Source: Areca catechu
Lineage: Eukaryota; Streptophyta; Magnoliopsida; Arecales; Arecaceae
NCBI GenBank assembly: GCA_021397845.1
Contig: CM038052.1
Coordinates: forward strand, 144,115,854-144,179,853
DNA: 64,000 nt
Reading direction: 5' to 3'
Position numbers and translations under genes: made by a program. The notes under the pieces are model-generated. The model was given only the letters and a program-made list of their open reading frames with translations, did not search any database and was not told the origin of the DNA. Positions 1 to 10,617 of the stretch are shown piece after piece (position 1 is the first letter of the stretch; each line of letters begins with the position of its first letter).

Positions 1-322
1 TGGCTGATGTGCATGTAGAAATCCTATTGAATTCACTAGGATCCAATGCACAGTAAAGGAGATTCATTGCTTTTGCATTGATCTCGGATTGCTTAATGTT
101 ATTTTCATCCCAATCCTCTTCGAGCTTTGGGATGGAAACACCATTAACTACAATCGAAGGAATATATGGACCTTTCTCAACAACTTTCCACAAATTGTAA
201 TCTATAGAATGCATATAAATTCTCATTCTAGTTTTCCAATAAGTATAATTAGTTCTATTAAAGAATGGGGGTCTATTTGAGGCTTGTCCCTCAACTACAC
301 TAGTACCAAGGGGGGTTGTCAT
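1..322 (-). CDS. SIRE-like Copia gag, N-terminal part (element Z, cut by window edge)
   Basis: Read on the minus strand, an ATG at 322 opens a frame that stays open to the window edge (about 107 codons). It resembles the gag N-terminus of elements B (8815) and F (61552): an RPPFF-like segment, then NYTYW, a WKVV segment and NAKAMNLLYCALDP. Gag forms the cytoplasmic virus-like particle that packages element RNA. The B and F copies have stops where tryptophan is expected; here both tryptophans are intact, so Z is better preserved. The start is chosen because it lies about 45 bases after the primer-binding site, as in B and F. Everything after the first part of gag lies outside the window. Confidence 0.8.
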   Translation of the reverse strand, partial: MTTPLGTSVVEGQASNRPPFFNRTNYTYWKTRMRIYMHSIDYNLWKVVEKGPYIPSIVVNGVSIPKLEEDWDENNIKQSEINAKAMNLLYCALDPSEFNRISTCTSA

Positions 323-365
323 AGATCTTTACTCAAGGTGGTTAGATCTATATACTGAGAATGCA

Positions 366-377
366 ACTTTGATACCA
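366..377 (-). other. Primer-binding site of element Z
   Basis: The minus-strand sequence TGGTATCAAAGT lies two bases inside the LTR end. It matches the initiator-methionine tRNA complement (TGGTATCAGAGC) at 10 of 12 positions. Confidence 0.75.
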
Positions 378-379
378 CT

Positions 380-1900
380 TGTTGCCCAGTAAGCAACTTA
401 AGAGGGGGGTGAATTAGATTTCTAAAAATTAATTACAAGTGTGTGAACCAATTCAATAAATAATTTAAGTACAATGTGATACAAGAATAATATGCTCTTA
501 AAGAGTATGCAGCAAAAATTTAAATGTAATAAATATAAGAGTAAGAGAGAGAGAGACAAACAATCACAAACATAAACCAAGTATAGTGGTTTGGTACTTT
601 CCAAAGTACCTACATCCACTCCCCAAGGTCCACTTGGAAAATCACTATAATCTCCACCGATTATAGCCGATTAGATTTCTAGGCTCACTAATCAAAATTC
701 ATTTTGGTTTTTACAAGGCTCACCAAAAGAAACCTCTTGGTTTTCAAAGGCTAACCAATAACCTCCTTAGTTTTCAACTAGGCTTACCAAAAACCTCCTT
801 GGTTTTCAAAGGCTAACCAGAAACCTCCTTGGTTTTCAAAGGCTAACCAAAATCTCCTTGGTTTTCCAATAGGCTAACCAAAAGCCTTTACAAGAAAGAT
901 AGAGTTAAAGTAAAGCAACAAGAAAAGCTTTCTTAATAAAAATAGATATCTCTTTAAAGCTTGGAGGAATTGCTTGTCTTGAACTTGATGAAGCCTCAAT
1001 CAATGCTCAAGGATGTTGGACTTGAATGCTCTTGAAGGCTTTGTGAATGCTTTGAGACTTCTTCTTGCTTGAAGGTAGTTGCTTTCAATGAATATGAATG
1101 AATGCCCTTGCTTTCTCTCCTTTTTGTTATTCTCTTTTCATTCTTTTATATTTTAATTTGATTTGAATCACCTAAATACCATCCCAAGGTCTTACAATTA
1201 GTTTATGACCATTAGACATGAAAAACTAGCCGTTGGAAGCCAAGAGGCATTTGAAAAACTAGCCGTTATTGTTCTCAGAACTCCAAGTATCGACACTTCA
1301 AGCTGTGAGTCGATACTTAAGTCTCATGAGTCAACACCTAATTCAAAACTCTGCATTGAGGCTCTCTGAAAATCTCAAGTGAGTCGACACTTCTTCAGGT
1401 GAGTCAACACTTGATATCCATAAGTCGACACCTCAGGCAAGTCTTCAACTTCAGCATGTTCTGTAAGAAATTTTTCTCAGGCGATGAGCCGATCCTTGAG
1501 TCGACAAATGAGTCGACACTTGTAGGCCATGAGTCGATACTTCAGTCTTGCCATATGAAACTTTTTCTGTATGTCGGTTGAGTTAGCACTTGCACTGCCA
1601 TGAGTCGATACTTGATCAGTGAGTCGACACTTACTGAGAATTCTTCAAAAATCACTGAAGCTTTGCTGAAGCCTTTTTGTACTAAACTCTTTATGTCCTT
1701 TCAAGTAATCTTCAAGTATTTAAGTCATTTTATAACTGATCTTTCATTCAAAGAAGGGGCTTCTTCATCATTTGATAGGCATTCCATTTTTATTGAATTG
1801 AAGAGTACCTTTTTCTATTTAACACACTTCAAAGAATAGTTACTACTCAACTTATACTTAAGTATTTTGTTTATCATCAAAATCAATAATGGAGTCAACA
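380..1900 (-). mobile_element. 5' LTR of minus-strand SIRE-like Copia Z
   Basis: The segment runs from TGTTGCCC (plus strand) at 380 to GAGTCAACA at 1900, so on the minus strand it reads TGTTGACTCC...GGGCAACA, the same ends as the LTRs of A and F. The outer end next to gag is followed by the primer site. At 1289-1640 it holds about a dozen copies of a short motif close to GAGTCGACACTT. The element has inserted into the pol gene of Copia A. The five bases after it, TGAAG (1901-1905), are the expected right target duplication, but the left copy is outside the window. Confidence 0.85.
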
Positions 1901-1905
1901 TGAAG

Positions 1906-3660
1906 GACTTAAGAAGCTGACATTAGATGATTATCCTTCCAAAGATAATAAAGAAGTTCAAAACAAGAAGAATGAAGAAGTCATAAGATCTTCACCAAAG
2001 GACAAAGGTCTACTTAAAGAATGGAGGTATGCTCATAGACATCCTAAGGAATTAATCATAAGTGATCCATCAAAAGGGATAAGAACTAGATCCTCCCATA
2101 GAAATGAATGTGATTATATTACTTTTGTTTCACAACTAGAACCTACATGTATTGAAGAAGTTGAAAAAGGCCCAAATTGGATGATTGCTGTGGAAGAGAA
2201 ATTAAATCAATTTGAAAGAAATAAAGTTTGGACATTAATAGAAATACCATCTAATACTTTCATAATTGGTACTGAATGGGTTTTTAGGAATAAATTAGAT
2301 GAAAATAGTATAGTAATTAGAAATAAGGCTAGGCTGGTAGCTAAGGGTTACAATAAAGAAGTTATTGATTTTGATGAAACCTTTGCTCCAGTAGCTAGAC
2401 TTGAAGCTATTAGGTTACTTCTAGCTTTTGCATATTTTATAGATTTCAAATTATTTCAAATGAATGTTAAAAGTATATTTTTGAATGGTTATATTGCAGA
2501 AGAAGTCTACGTTGAACAGCCACCTGGTTTTGAAAATCATGCATATCCTGACCATATTTTTAAATTGCGCAAAGCACTTTATGGTTTAAAATAGGCTCCC
2601 CATGCATGGTGTGAAAGACTAAGTAATTTTTTAATTAATAATGGATTTACTAGGGGTCATGTAGGTACAACCTTATTTTTAAAGAAAAAGGCTAATGATA
2701 TCTAAGTGTACAAAACTATGTTGATGATATTATCTTTGGTGCCACTAACGAATCTCTTTGTCAAGAATTTGCAATGCTTATGCAGGAAGAGTTCGAGATG
2801 AGCATGATGGGAGAATTGAGCTACTTTCTCGGACTCCAGATCAAACAAACAAGTGAAGGGATCTTCATCAACCAAGCTAAATACACAAAGGATATTCTGA
2901 AAAGGTTTGGGGTGGAGAATACTAAACCTATTGGTACACTTATGAGCCCTTCATGTAAACTTGACAAGGATGAATCTGATAAGAAAGTTGATTAAAAACT
3001 TTATAAGGGCATCATTGGATCTTTGCTGTACTTAAATACAAGTAGACCAGATATTATGTTTAGTGAATGCATGTGTTCTAGATATCAGTCTGAGCCTAAG
3101 GAACCATATTTATTGGCTGTTAAATGCATACTTAGATATTTATCTGGTACTCTTGATATTGAATTATGGTACTTTAACAATTCAGCTATATATTTAATTC
3201 CATATTCTGATGCTGATTTTGCTGGCTATAAATTAAATAGGAAAAGTACATCTGGAACTTGTCAATTCCTTGGAGTTAACTTAATCTCATGGTTTAGCAA
3301 AAAATAAAATTCAGTTGTACTATCTACAGCTAAAGCTAAATATATTGCAGCTGAAAGTTGTGCTCAAATCTTGTGGATTAAGTAACAACTCGAGAATTTT
3401 GGCATCAAACTAACTAAGATACCTGTAAGATATGCTAATACAAGTGCAATTTACTTCACTAAAAATCCAGTTCAACATTCAAGAAGTAAGTATATAGAAA
3501 TTAGATATCATTTTATTAGAGACCATGTTCGAATTAATGATATTTTGCTTGAATTTGTTTTTGTTGAAATGCAATTAGCTGATATACTAACCAAGCCTCT
3601 TAATGAAGATATGTTCAGTATGATTAGAAGAGAATTAGGGGTCATCAATCCTTTTGATTA
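1906..3660 (+). pseudogene. Copia A pol remnant: reverse transcriptase and RNase H
   Basis: Pieces in all three frames join into a SIRE-like pol C-terminus. The fingers region ([25 protein letters not shown]) is at about 2320-2430, and the QPPGFE segment near 2517. The catalytic YVDD is intact at 2717-2728. The MMGELSYFLGLQIKQ segment is at 2800-2850, and an RNase H tail ending in LADILTKPLNED lies near 3575-3610. In-frame stops occur at 2592-2594 (glutamine expected) and near 2703, and a frameshift lies around 2700-2770. It copied element RNA to DNA inside particles when functional; it is now dead. The end at about 3660 is the stop after the RNase H tail. Confidence 0.85.
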
Positions 3661-4110
3661 GATCTCAATCATTTCTTATGACCTTTGAAATTTCCCTTGA
3701 AACTCCCTAAATAAATATCCTTAAAAATCATATACAATCATTTATTAGCTATTAAAATCAATTACCTTGATTTTTTATGATTTTTTATTATTTTCTTAAT
3801 TTTTTCTTGAAGTGTCGACACCTCGAAGTGTCGACACTTGGCTTAAGCTCATGAGTCGACACTTGACCGGCGGGAACCAATGAAGAAATAAGGAAAATGA
3901 ACCAATTTCTTCCCACTTCCTCCTGATTTTCTTGAGCTGACACTTCCCTCTACTATTCTGTCACTTCCAATTGATCCTATTCACTATTCTAACCATTTCT
4001 TTTTGAGTTTGAGCCTGATCTTGCCCTCACATTCCACCGTTCTTCATGGTTTCACCATGATTTCGTTTGTTTCTTCCCTTCTAATTTTGTATTCCCTTTT
4101 TTCCTGGAAA
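3661..4110 (+). other. Spacer between pol and third ORF of Copia A, with GTCGAC motifs
   Basis: Non-coding. At 3811-3865 there are three close copies of GTGTCGACAC or GAGTCGACACTT, the same motif type that is arrayed in the LTR of this family. Otherwise it is AT-rich with nothing recognised. Confidence 0.6.
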
Positions 4111-5841
4111 TGGGGCCCAGGAAATAGTTGGTTAGGAGGCCTCAACCTTCCTCTCAATGTGCAGAGTGGCACACCAAAGCCCATCATGAGGATCAATCTA
4201 CAGAGGTAGCGGCTCAGCAGGAGATTCCAGTCCGACCACTAGTCCCTGGAGCAAACCGAATGGCCTCCAAAGCCATTATCGAAGGACGGAGAGTGGATTT
4301 TGAGTTTGTAGACTAGTAGCATTTTTAGATTAGTGACTGGCTGAGAGATGCAGGACTTGCACATTTTTATTCCCTCAGGGAGAGATTCTATCCTACATTG
4401 ATGAGGGATTTTTATGGTACTCTAGCCCGAGGAACTGATGGATGGGTGGCTACGGTTAGAGGGATTTCTATACCATTATCAGCAAAGATATTGAGCAGAG
4501 TTTGGAAGATCCCGATGATAGGGACAGTTGCTGATTCACTTATAGATAGGATCAGTGGATATAGATGTATATTTGAGAGAGATGATATTGGAGAGGGAGT
4601 TAGCATTGTAGTTTCACAACTATCACATGAGATGAGGCTCCTGCATCATATAGTTGCCCAGATCCTTCTGCCAAAGACTGGGCATTTTGACTTTATCACT
4701 GAGAGGGAGCAACTGGTGATGGTTTCCCTAATACAGAGAATTCCTGTCTACTTACCGGTGCTTATGGTACATCAAATGATGGAGGTAGTGACCAGCAGGA
4801 GACTTTGTCTTCCCTACGGGATGGGCCTTACTTTACTTTTTAGGGAAATGGAGTGGATCCTGATGGAGAGCCCTATTGATAGCTACTTCATATAGATGTG
4901 TATGATGAGTGATCTTTGCACAGGATGGGCTATCAGAGATATAGAGGTCAGTGGAGGCGTAAGATTTTAGGACATGCACTTGATATTGACTAGGACGATG
5001 AGGGGGATGTTAATGCGGATGCTGAGGAGGAGGATGTACATAGAGATGAGGCTGAGCCATCTGAGCCACATAAAGATATACCTGAGACATAGTTTGAGCC
5101 ATCGATATTGGCACATGTATAGGTGCCACGTCCCGCTGACAGTATTGAGGACCGGATCACTTGATTGGAGGGTGAGATGCAGATCATTAGACAGTAAGTG
5201 GATCTGATGCACGTGGAGATGAGAGCAGGTTTTCAGGAGATGAAAGCAAGATTTTAGGAGATAAGGGAGAGTTTCACTACTATTTTGGCTGCTATACAGG
5301 GATATCTTCTAGTAGGCCACCTTCACCTCCACCAGCACCACCAGCTCCACCTGCAGATACTGGGATGGGAGATGGGCTGGAGGATTCATCCATAGACTTC
5401 GATATTAATGACTTCATGATAGATCCTGAGCTGGATACTATAGCTGATCAGGTTGATGTGCCCACGACGGATGCTGAGAGGACCTCAGAGGCTGCTCCTG
5501 CTCCACCCAGTCCAGTTTATCAGACTCCCATCCTTCCCAGTACCCCCATTTTACCAGATCCTTTTGATCTTAATATATCTACCCCTGTACTTTACTCTGA
5601 CCCTTATGATCCCTTAGATGACCTTCCTACTCTGATTACAGTACCATATACCCTTCCTAATAGGACACCAGTGATTCCTTCCACTTCTTTACACACTTCT
5701 TCTATGACCAGAGAGCTAGGATTTTATACTCCTGGTTTCCATATTCTATCATCTGGTCCCATGTTTGATATCACTCCATCTATTCCTGATACTGATATTG
5801 ATCCTGAACTGCACCATTTCCTGACTTTGCTCTTGACATAG
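4111..5841 (+). pseudogene. Third ORF of Copia A (plant-transposon-protein-like, 'env-like' position)
   Basis: A broken coding region follows pol in the place where SIRE-type elements carry an extra ORF. An ATG at 4111 is followed early by a stop. The best block (4330-4890) has a conserved run with LLHHIVAQILLPKTGHFD near 4640-4690 and LPYGMGLTLLF near 4815-4845. From memory this resembles the Pfam 'putative plant transposon protein' domain (Transposase_32 group). The C-terminal part (5280-5841) is rich in proline, serine and aspartate. I see no signal peptide or membrane segment, so an envelope role is not supported. Several stops separate the pieces. The equivalent in Copia B lies at 14060-15820. 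Confidence 0.65.
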
Positions 5842-6256
5842 CTTCTTCTTCGGCACGAGCCAAAGGGAGAGCATGAGCCAAAAGCCAAAGCCGAGGACAT
5901 GGTGATATTCCTAGAGCTATCCACACTAGACTTGCAGACCTCTGGCCAATGTGGTCGCGACCCCGTCCCTCTAGGATTACGGACCTATCATTCTTGAGAT
6001 CGGGTCTTCCGCTGATGAGGAAAGCATCCCTTAGGATAGATCAGTATATCGGTATGTTAGTATATTAGTATATCAGTGTATCAGTTATATCAGTCATGTA
6101 TAATTTATATGTTGTTTGTATCAAACTCTGTATCAATGTTTTGAATATTATGTATCAAATTTTGAATTTTATGAATCAATGTTTGGGATTGTGTCAATTT
6201 CTTGTGTATTCAATTTATTTACTATCTTTCACCTTTTCTTTTATGATGATGATGAA
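5842..6256 (+). other. 3' untranslated region of Copia A after the third ORF
   Basis: No coding similarity seen. It includes short tandem repetition of a TATATCAGT-like unit around 6045-6090 and then AT-rich sequence running into the first polypurine-like tract. Confidence 0.5.
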
Positions 6257-6437
6257 AAGGGGGAGAATTAATGATAATGATATTGAATTAATTAAATAAA
6301 AAATTAATGGTAATGAAAATGAAAAATGGAAATGTTTAATGTTTTGTAATATCAAAATAAATGGTTAAGGGGGAGAAAAGTAATAAAAAAAGAAAATTTT
6401 TGAAAAATATTTTTCATATCATATATTCAGGGGGAGC
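6257..6437 (+). repeat. Repeated polypurine-like tracts of Copia A
   Basis: Three GGGGGAG-containing tracts occur at about 6257-6265, 6366-6375 and 6429-6436, well before the tract that abuts the 3' LTR (7026-7038). Repeated extra polypurine tracts are known from SIRE-type Copia elements, where they may prime extra plus-strand starts. Confidence 0.7.
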
Positions 6438-6446
6438 TTCAGCTTT

Positions 6447-6950
6447 ATGCTCTGATACTCATATTTTGCTCATTTTGCTCTGATATTCTCTATGGTTATG
6501 ATCTAATACTCTTTTTTTATTTTTATTTTTATGCTCTGATACTCTTTAATTTCATGCTCTGATACTCTTTATGCTTTAATATTTTTGCTATGATATTCTT
6601 TATTTGTATGTTATATTATTTGCTCTGATATGCTCTGATACTTTTCATACCTTGATACTCTTAAAGACTTCACTTTGATACTTTTCATGTTTAACCTATT
6701 TTTTCTCTAATGCTTGTCTTTCAAATCTATTTTAAAGCTCTGATACACCTTTTTGAATATCTGATAAGTATATAGCTCTAATACATTTCAATTATAGCTA
6801 TGATACATTTTTGTTACATCTCTGAAATATTGAAACCATATGAGTTGAATTCTTTCTTATATATAGCTCTGGTACATTATAGATGACTTTTGGTCTTGAT
6901 AATCATTGCAACTTAGCTCTGATATTTATTATCAATAGCTCTGATACTTA
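6447..6950 (+). repeat. GCTCTGATAC repeat array of Copia A (matches the tRNA-iMet 3' end)
   Basis: Six exact copies of GCTCTGATAC are seen (starts 6449, 6533, 6556, 6632, 6737, 6938), with at least eight one- or two-base variants between them (for example 6477, 6622, 6775, 6797, 6866, 6916). The 10-mer equals the first ten bases of GCTCTGATACCA, the 3' end of plant initiator-methionine tRNA, so it is the reverse complement of the element's primer site. Spacing is irregular. The array sits between the polypurine-like tracts and the 3' LTR. Confidence 0.85.
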
Positions 6951-7025
6951 TAGTTAATTACTCTATTCTTATTACAAATCTTTTGAGCTTACAATATGTA
7001 TATACTTAAGAATTTTGTCATCATC

Positions 7026-7038
7026 AAAATGGGGAGAT
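7026..7038 (+). other. Polypurine tract of Copia A
   Basis: AAAATGGGGAGAT directly precedes the TGTTGACTCC start of the 3' LTR and would prime plus-strand DNA synthesis. Confidence 0.75.
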
Positions 7039-7210
7039 TGTTGACTCCTGTCTTGATTTTGATGAATAATAAATACTTAAGTATATTTGAGTACTAACTG
7101 TATGTTAAAAGTATGCTTAATAGAATAAGGTACTCATCAAAGTTGTAGTGTAGTGAAAGCTCAAAGTCCTTGTCAACTTGTTTAAGAAGTCATTTATGAT
7201 GATAAAATTT
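7039..7210 (+). mobile_element. 3' LTR of Copia A, left part
   Basis: Starts TGTTGACTCC and aligns with the start of the LTR of Copia F (60038). It breaks off at 7210, where Copia B begins. The last five bases, AATTT (7206-7210), are the target duplication of B. The LTR resumes after 18296. Confidence 0.85.
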
Positions 7211-8767
7211 TATTGACCCCTGGAATGATTTTGATGATAACCAAACATTGGAGAATGCATTTAATTACTAACTATCTTTTAAGTGTTCTCAAAGTTTTTT
7301 GAAGGATGTTTTCATTGAACAACCTTGCTTCCTATAATATTGCAGAATGTCAAGTTAATTTTTGTTGAAATACAATGTAAAGAAGAGCCCAAAGAAAAAT
7401 CAATCATGTTTCATAAAAAGGGTCACTTCTATGTAATTTTCTAGTTTAATTTTATCAAGATCATTATTTGAAGAAGTTAGAAAGTCTTTGAGTTGTTTTG
7501 AAGTCACTGGAAGAAGTCTGAAGAAATTTGAATATTTGAGGAACTAAGTCTCAAGAGCCAACTCAAGACTGGCGAGCTGACTCGAAGTTTGGCACGGCAA
7601 GAAGTTTTCTGGCACATAGACATTCGAGCTGACTTGAGTCAGAAAAGCTGACTCGGGTAGAGTTCAATTCTGAAGTTCTAAGAATTCAAGCCGACTTGAG
7701 GGCATCCGAGCTAATGCAACAAGAGTGAAGATTTTCTCAGACTGATAACTGAGCTGATTCAAGTATTGAAGAGTGACTCTTCCAGAGTGTTGAAAATCTC
7801 AGTTCTAAAGAACCAGCCAGGCGAGCTTACTCGAAGTAGAAGAGCCGACTTGACCAGAGTAAAGTTTTATCCTACTTGAGGATCCAAGCTGACTCGAGCT
7901 ATCCAAGCCGACTCGAGTGACTGTTTCAGGTTAGTAATGGCTTGTTCCAGAACTCTTATTTTGAATCCAAAATGATCTCCAATGGTCATATTTCGAATCC
8001 CAATGGTTTACAATGGCTAAAACCACTTGAAATCAATTGGAGGGAGTATTTATAAGGGATATGAACCACTTTTGGAGAAGTTAATGAAAAAGGAATGAGA
8101 GATTAAAGGCTTTCACTGAACATTCAAAAGAATACACTAGAGAGCATTCAAAGCAAGCACTCAAGACTTCACCAACTCTTATCAGAGTCATGAGACATTC
8201 ATTGAGGAAGTTAAGAAGCCTTAAAGAGCATTCAAAGTGCAATCAAGAAGGCTTCTCAAGTGCTGCAACTGCAACCATCTGACAACTTCGGTTTGTCATA
8301 TTGTTGCTTTATTCTTTTAATTCATCTTTTGAGTTGTTTCAAGTATAGCAAGGGGCTATAACTTGGAGTTTGATAGGTTATTGGTGAGCCTTGAAAACCA
8401 AATGTAGTGGGTTGTCAGTTATCCCGTTCAAAACTAACTTTGTATTAGGTTTTTGGTTAGCCCGGGATAAAACCAAGTTTGGGTTTTGGATTATGAGCCT
8501 ATGAAAATAATCCGGCTATATTTCGAGGGTGAATATAGTGAAAATCCCAAGTGGTATCTTGGGTAGTGGATGTAGGAGCGAGGTTGCTCCGAACCACTAT
8601 AAAATTTTCTATGTTTGTGATTGTGTTTCCTGTTCTTACTTGCTTTCGCAGTAGTTAACTTAATTCACAGCACATACCATACTAAGAACTTAAAAAGGAG
8701 TACATACTTGCAATAATTTTTAAATATCCAATTCACCCCCCCTCTTAGGTAAGCCACCTGGGCAGTA
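7211..8767 (+). mobile_element. 5' LTR of Copia B
   Basis: Starts TATTGACCCC and ends in CTGGGCAGTA just before the primer site; the 3' copy ends in GGGCAACA. The part at 7547-7925 has many copies of a GAGCTGACTCGAG-like palindromic motif. A TATA-like TATTTATAAGG lies at 8047-8057. The end region (8700-8765) reads AATTCACCCCCCCTCTTAGGT, then AAGCCACCTGGGC, typical of SIRE-like LTR ends. Confidence 0.9.
8047..8057 (+). promoter_or_regulatory. TATA-like box in 5' LTR of Copia B
   Basis: TATTTATAAGG lies about 720 bases before the LTR end and recurs at 17576-17586 in the 3' LTR. It is the likely core promoter for the element RNA; no start-site data are available. Confidence 0.55.
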
Positions 8768-8769
8768 AC

Positions 8770-8781
8770 TGGTATCAGAGC
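8770..8781 (+). other. Primer-binding site of Copia B
   Basis: TGGTATCAGAGC, a perfect complement of the 3' end of initiator-methionine tRNA, lies two bases after the 5' LTR. Confidence 0.9.
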
Positions 8782-8814
8782 GGTATCTCTGAATTTTAAT
8801 TAGAGTAAAGATTA

Positions 8815-10617
8815 ATGGCAAACCCTATGAGTACCTCTTTGGTCGAAGGCCAATCCACTAATAGACCTCCATTGTTCACAGGTACTAACTATACTTATTA
8901 GAAAGCCTGAATGAAAATATATATTTAGGCTATGGACTTTCAATTGTGGAAGGTCATCTTAAGGGACCTCAAGTACCCATGATAAAAGTTGGTGTGGATG
9001 TTCCAAAACCTGAAGAGAAATGGGATGAACATGATATGAAAATGGGTGAGTTGAACACCAAAGCCATGAACTTGTTATATTGTGCTTTGGACGCTAATAA
9101 GTTTAATCGAATTTCTACTTGCACATCAGCAAAAGAAATTTAGGATAAACTCAAGGTAACCCATGAAGGAACTTCCCAAGTGAACCTTAAAAATTAATCT
9201 TCTTATACATAATTATGAATTATTCAAGATGGAACCCATTGAGACTATTTCTATCATGTTCTCATGTTTTACAAATATTATTAACAGTTTAAAGAGTTTT
9301 GGCAGGACTTACTCTAATGTAGATCTTGTGCAAAAGATATTAAGATCACTTCCAAATAAGTGGGACCCGAAAGTGACTGCCATCTAGGAAGCAAAGGATT
9401 TAAATACTCTACCATTGGATAAGCTATTAGGATCCCTGATTACTCATGAGCTAGCTATGCAGCATAGAAGTGAAGATGACCTGAAAAAGAAAAAGTCAAT
9501 TGCCTTCAAAGCTGCTACAGAGATGAAGAAACAAGAAGAAGAAATTGATGATAAAAGCCCCTCCTCTGAAGATGATCTTGAAGATGAAGACATTGCACTT
9601 GTAGAGAGGAGATTTAGGAAGTTTATAGGTAAGAAAAAGAGAAGATATTAAAGAAAATTCCATAGGAAAGGAGAATATAGCAAGGACAAAGAAAAGGAAA
9701 AAGAAAAGGATAAAGAGCAACAACCCATTTGCTATGAATGCAAGAAACCTGGGTATTTTAGATCAGACTGTCTGAATTTGAAGAAAACTTTCAAAAAGAA
9801 GAAGAAGAAAGCTATGGTTGCAACTTGGAGCAATAGTGAGGAATCTACTTCAAATGAAGGAGAAAAGACCACAAAAACTACAAACATATGCCTAATGGGT
9901 CTTGAAGATGATTTACTTTTGAAGAGCTAAATAATGCATTTCATGAATTGTTGGCTGAATATAAAAAGGCCGATTTGAAAATAAAATCTTTGAAAAATAG
10001 TAATGATATTTTGATGAAAGAAAAAGAAGAGATTTTAGAAAAGAATAAGATTTTACAAAAAGAATTGAGTGGCTTTTCTAAAAAAATTATTGCATTGGAA
10101 ATTAAAAAGAATGATTTCCTTGAGAAAAATAAAGTTTTGCATGAAGGAAATGTTGGCTTGCAAAAAGAAGCAGAAAAACTTAAACCTTTAGTTGAAAAGC
10201 TAACATTAAGTTCAAATAAACTTGAATTGATTTTGAAAGATCAAAGAGATTCAAGTAATAAAGTTGGAATTGGTTATAACTCTTTGCAAATACATAAAAT
10301 TTCAGTAACAAAGTTTATATCTTCAAAAGCTTATGTTCATAAGTTTTCAAATCAAAGGTTTTTTGTTTCAAATACTTCTACATTTGCATCGAGAGCTTCA
10401 ACTTTTGTATCTTTGCAAAATTCAAGAATTATTTGTTAAGTATGCAATGGGGTTGCTCACAAGTCATTTCAATGCAAGTTCAAAAGAAATGTTAAAAGTA
10501 AAATTAGAAAGATTTGGGTTCCCAAAGGAACCACTTCTACTGACCTACAAGGTCCCAAGAAAGCTTGGATACCTAAAAGAACTTTATGACTGTTTTGCAG
10601 GAATGTCTTGCAGCCCA
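8815..10617 (+). pseudogene. Copia B gag with two zinc knuckles and a coiled-coil region
   Basis: The ATG at 8815 opens a gag closely like those of Z and F. It has early stops where tryptophan or arginine codons are expected (near 8898 and 8910) and further stops. The segment NTKAMNLLYCALDA is at about 9055-9100. A first zinc knuckle at 9730-9771 has C-x2-C and a final C, but the histidine is replaced by tyrosine. A lysine- and glutamate-rich, probably coiled-coil stretch spans 9948-10260. A second C-x2-C-x4-H-x4-C knuckle at 10434-10475 keeps all four ligands but has a TAA stop inside. A basic WVPK-containing linker then leads into the protease. Confidence 0.85.

Noticed and set aside
4974..5207. 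Methionine- and arginine-rich open frame
   Set aside because: Unusual composition with frames on both strands; it lies in the low-complexity part of the Copia A third ORF.
6447..6950. CRISPR-like reading of the short repeat array
   Set aside because: Plant nuclear context, repeats only 10 bases with irregular spacing and no cas genes; interpreted instead as a tRNA-end-like array in a retrotransposon.
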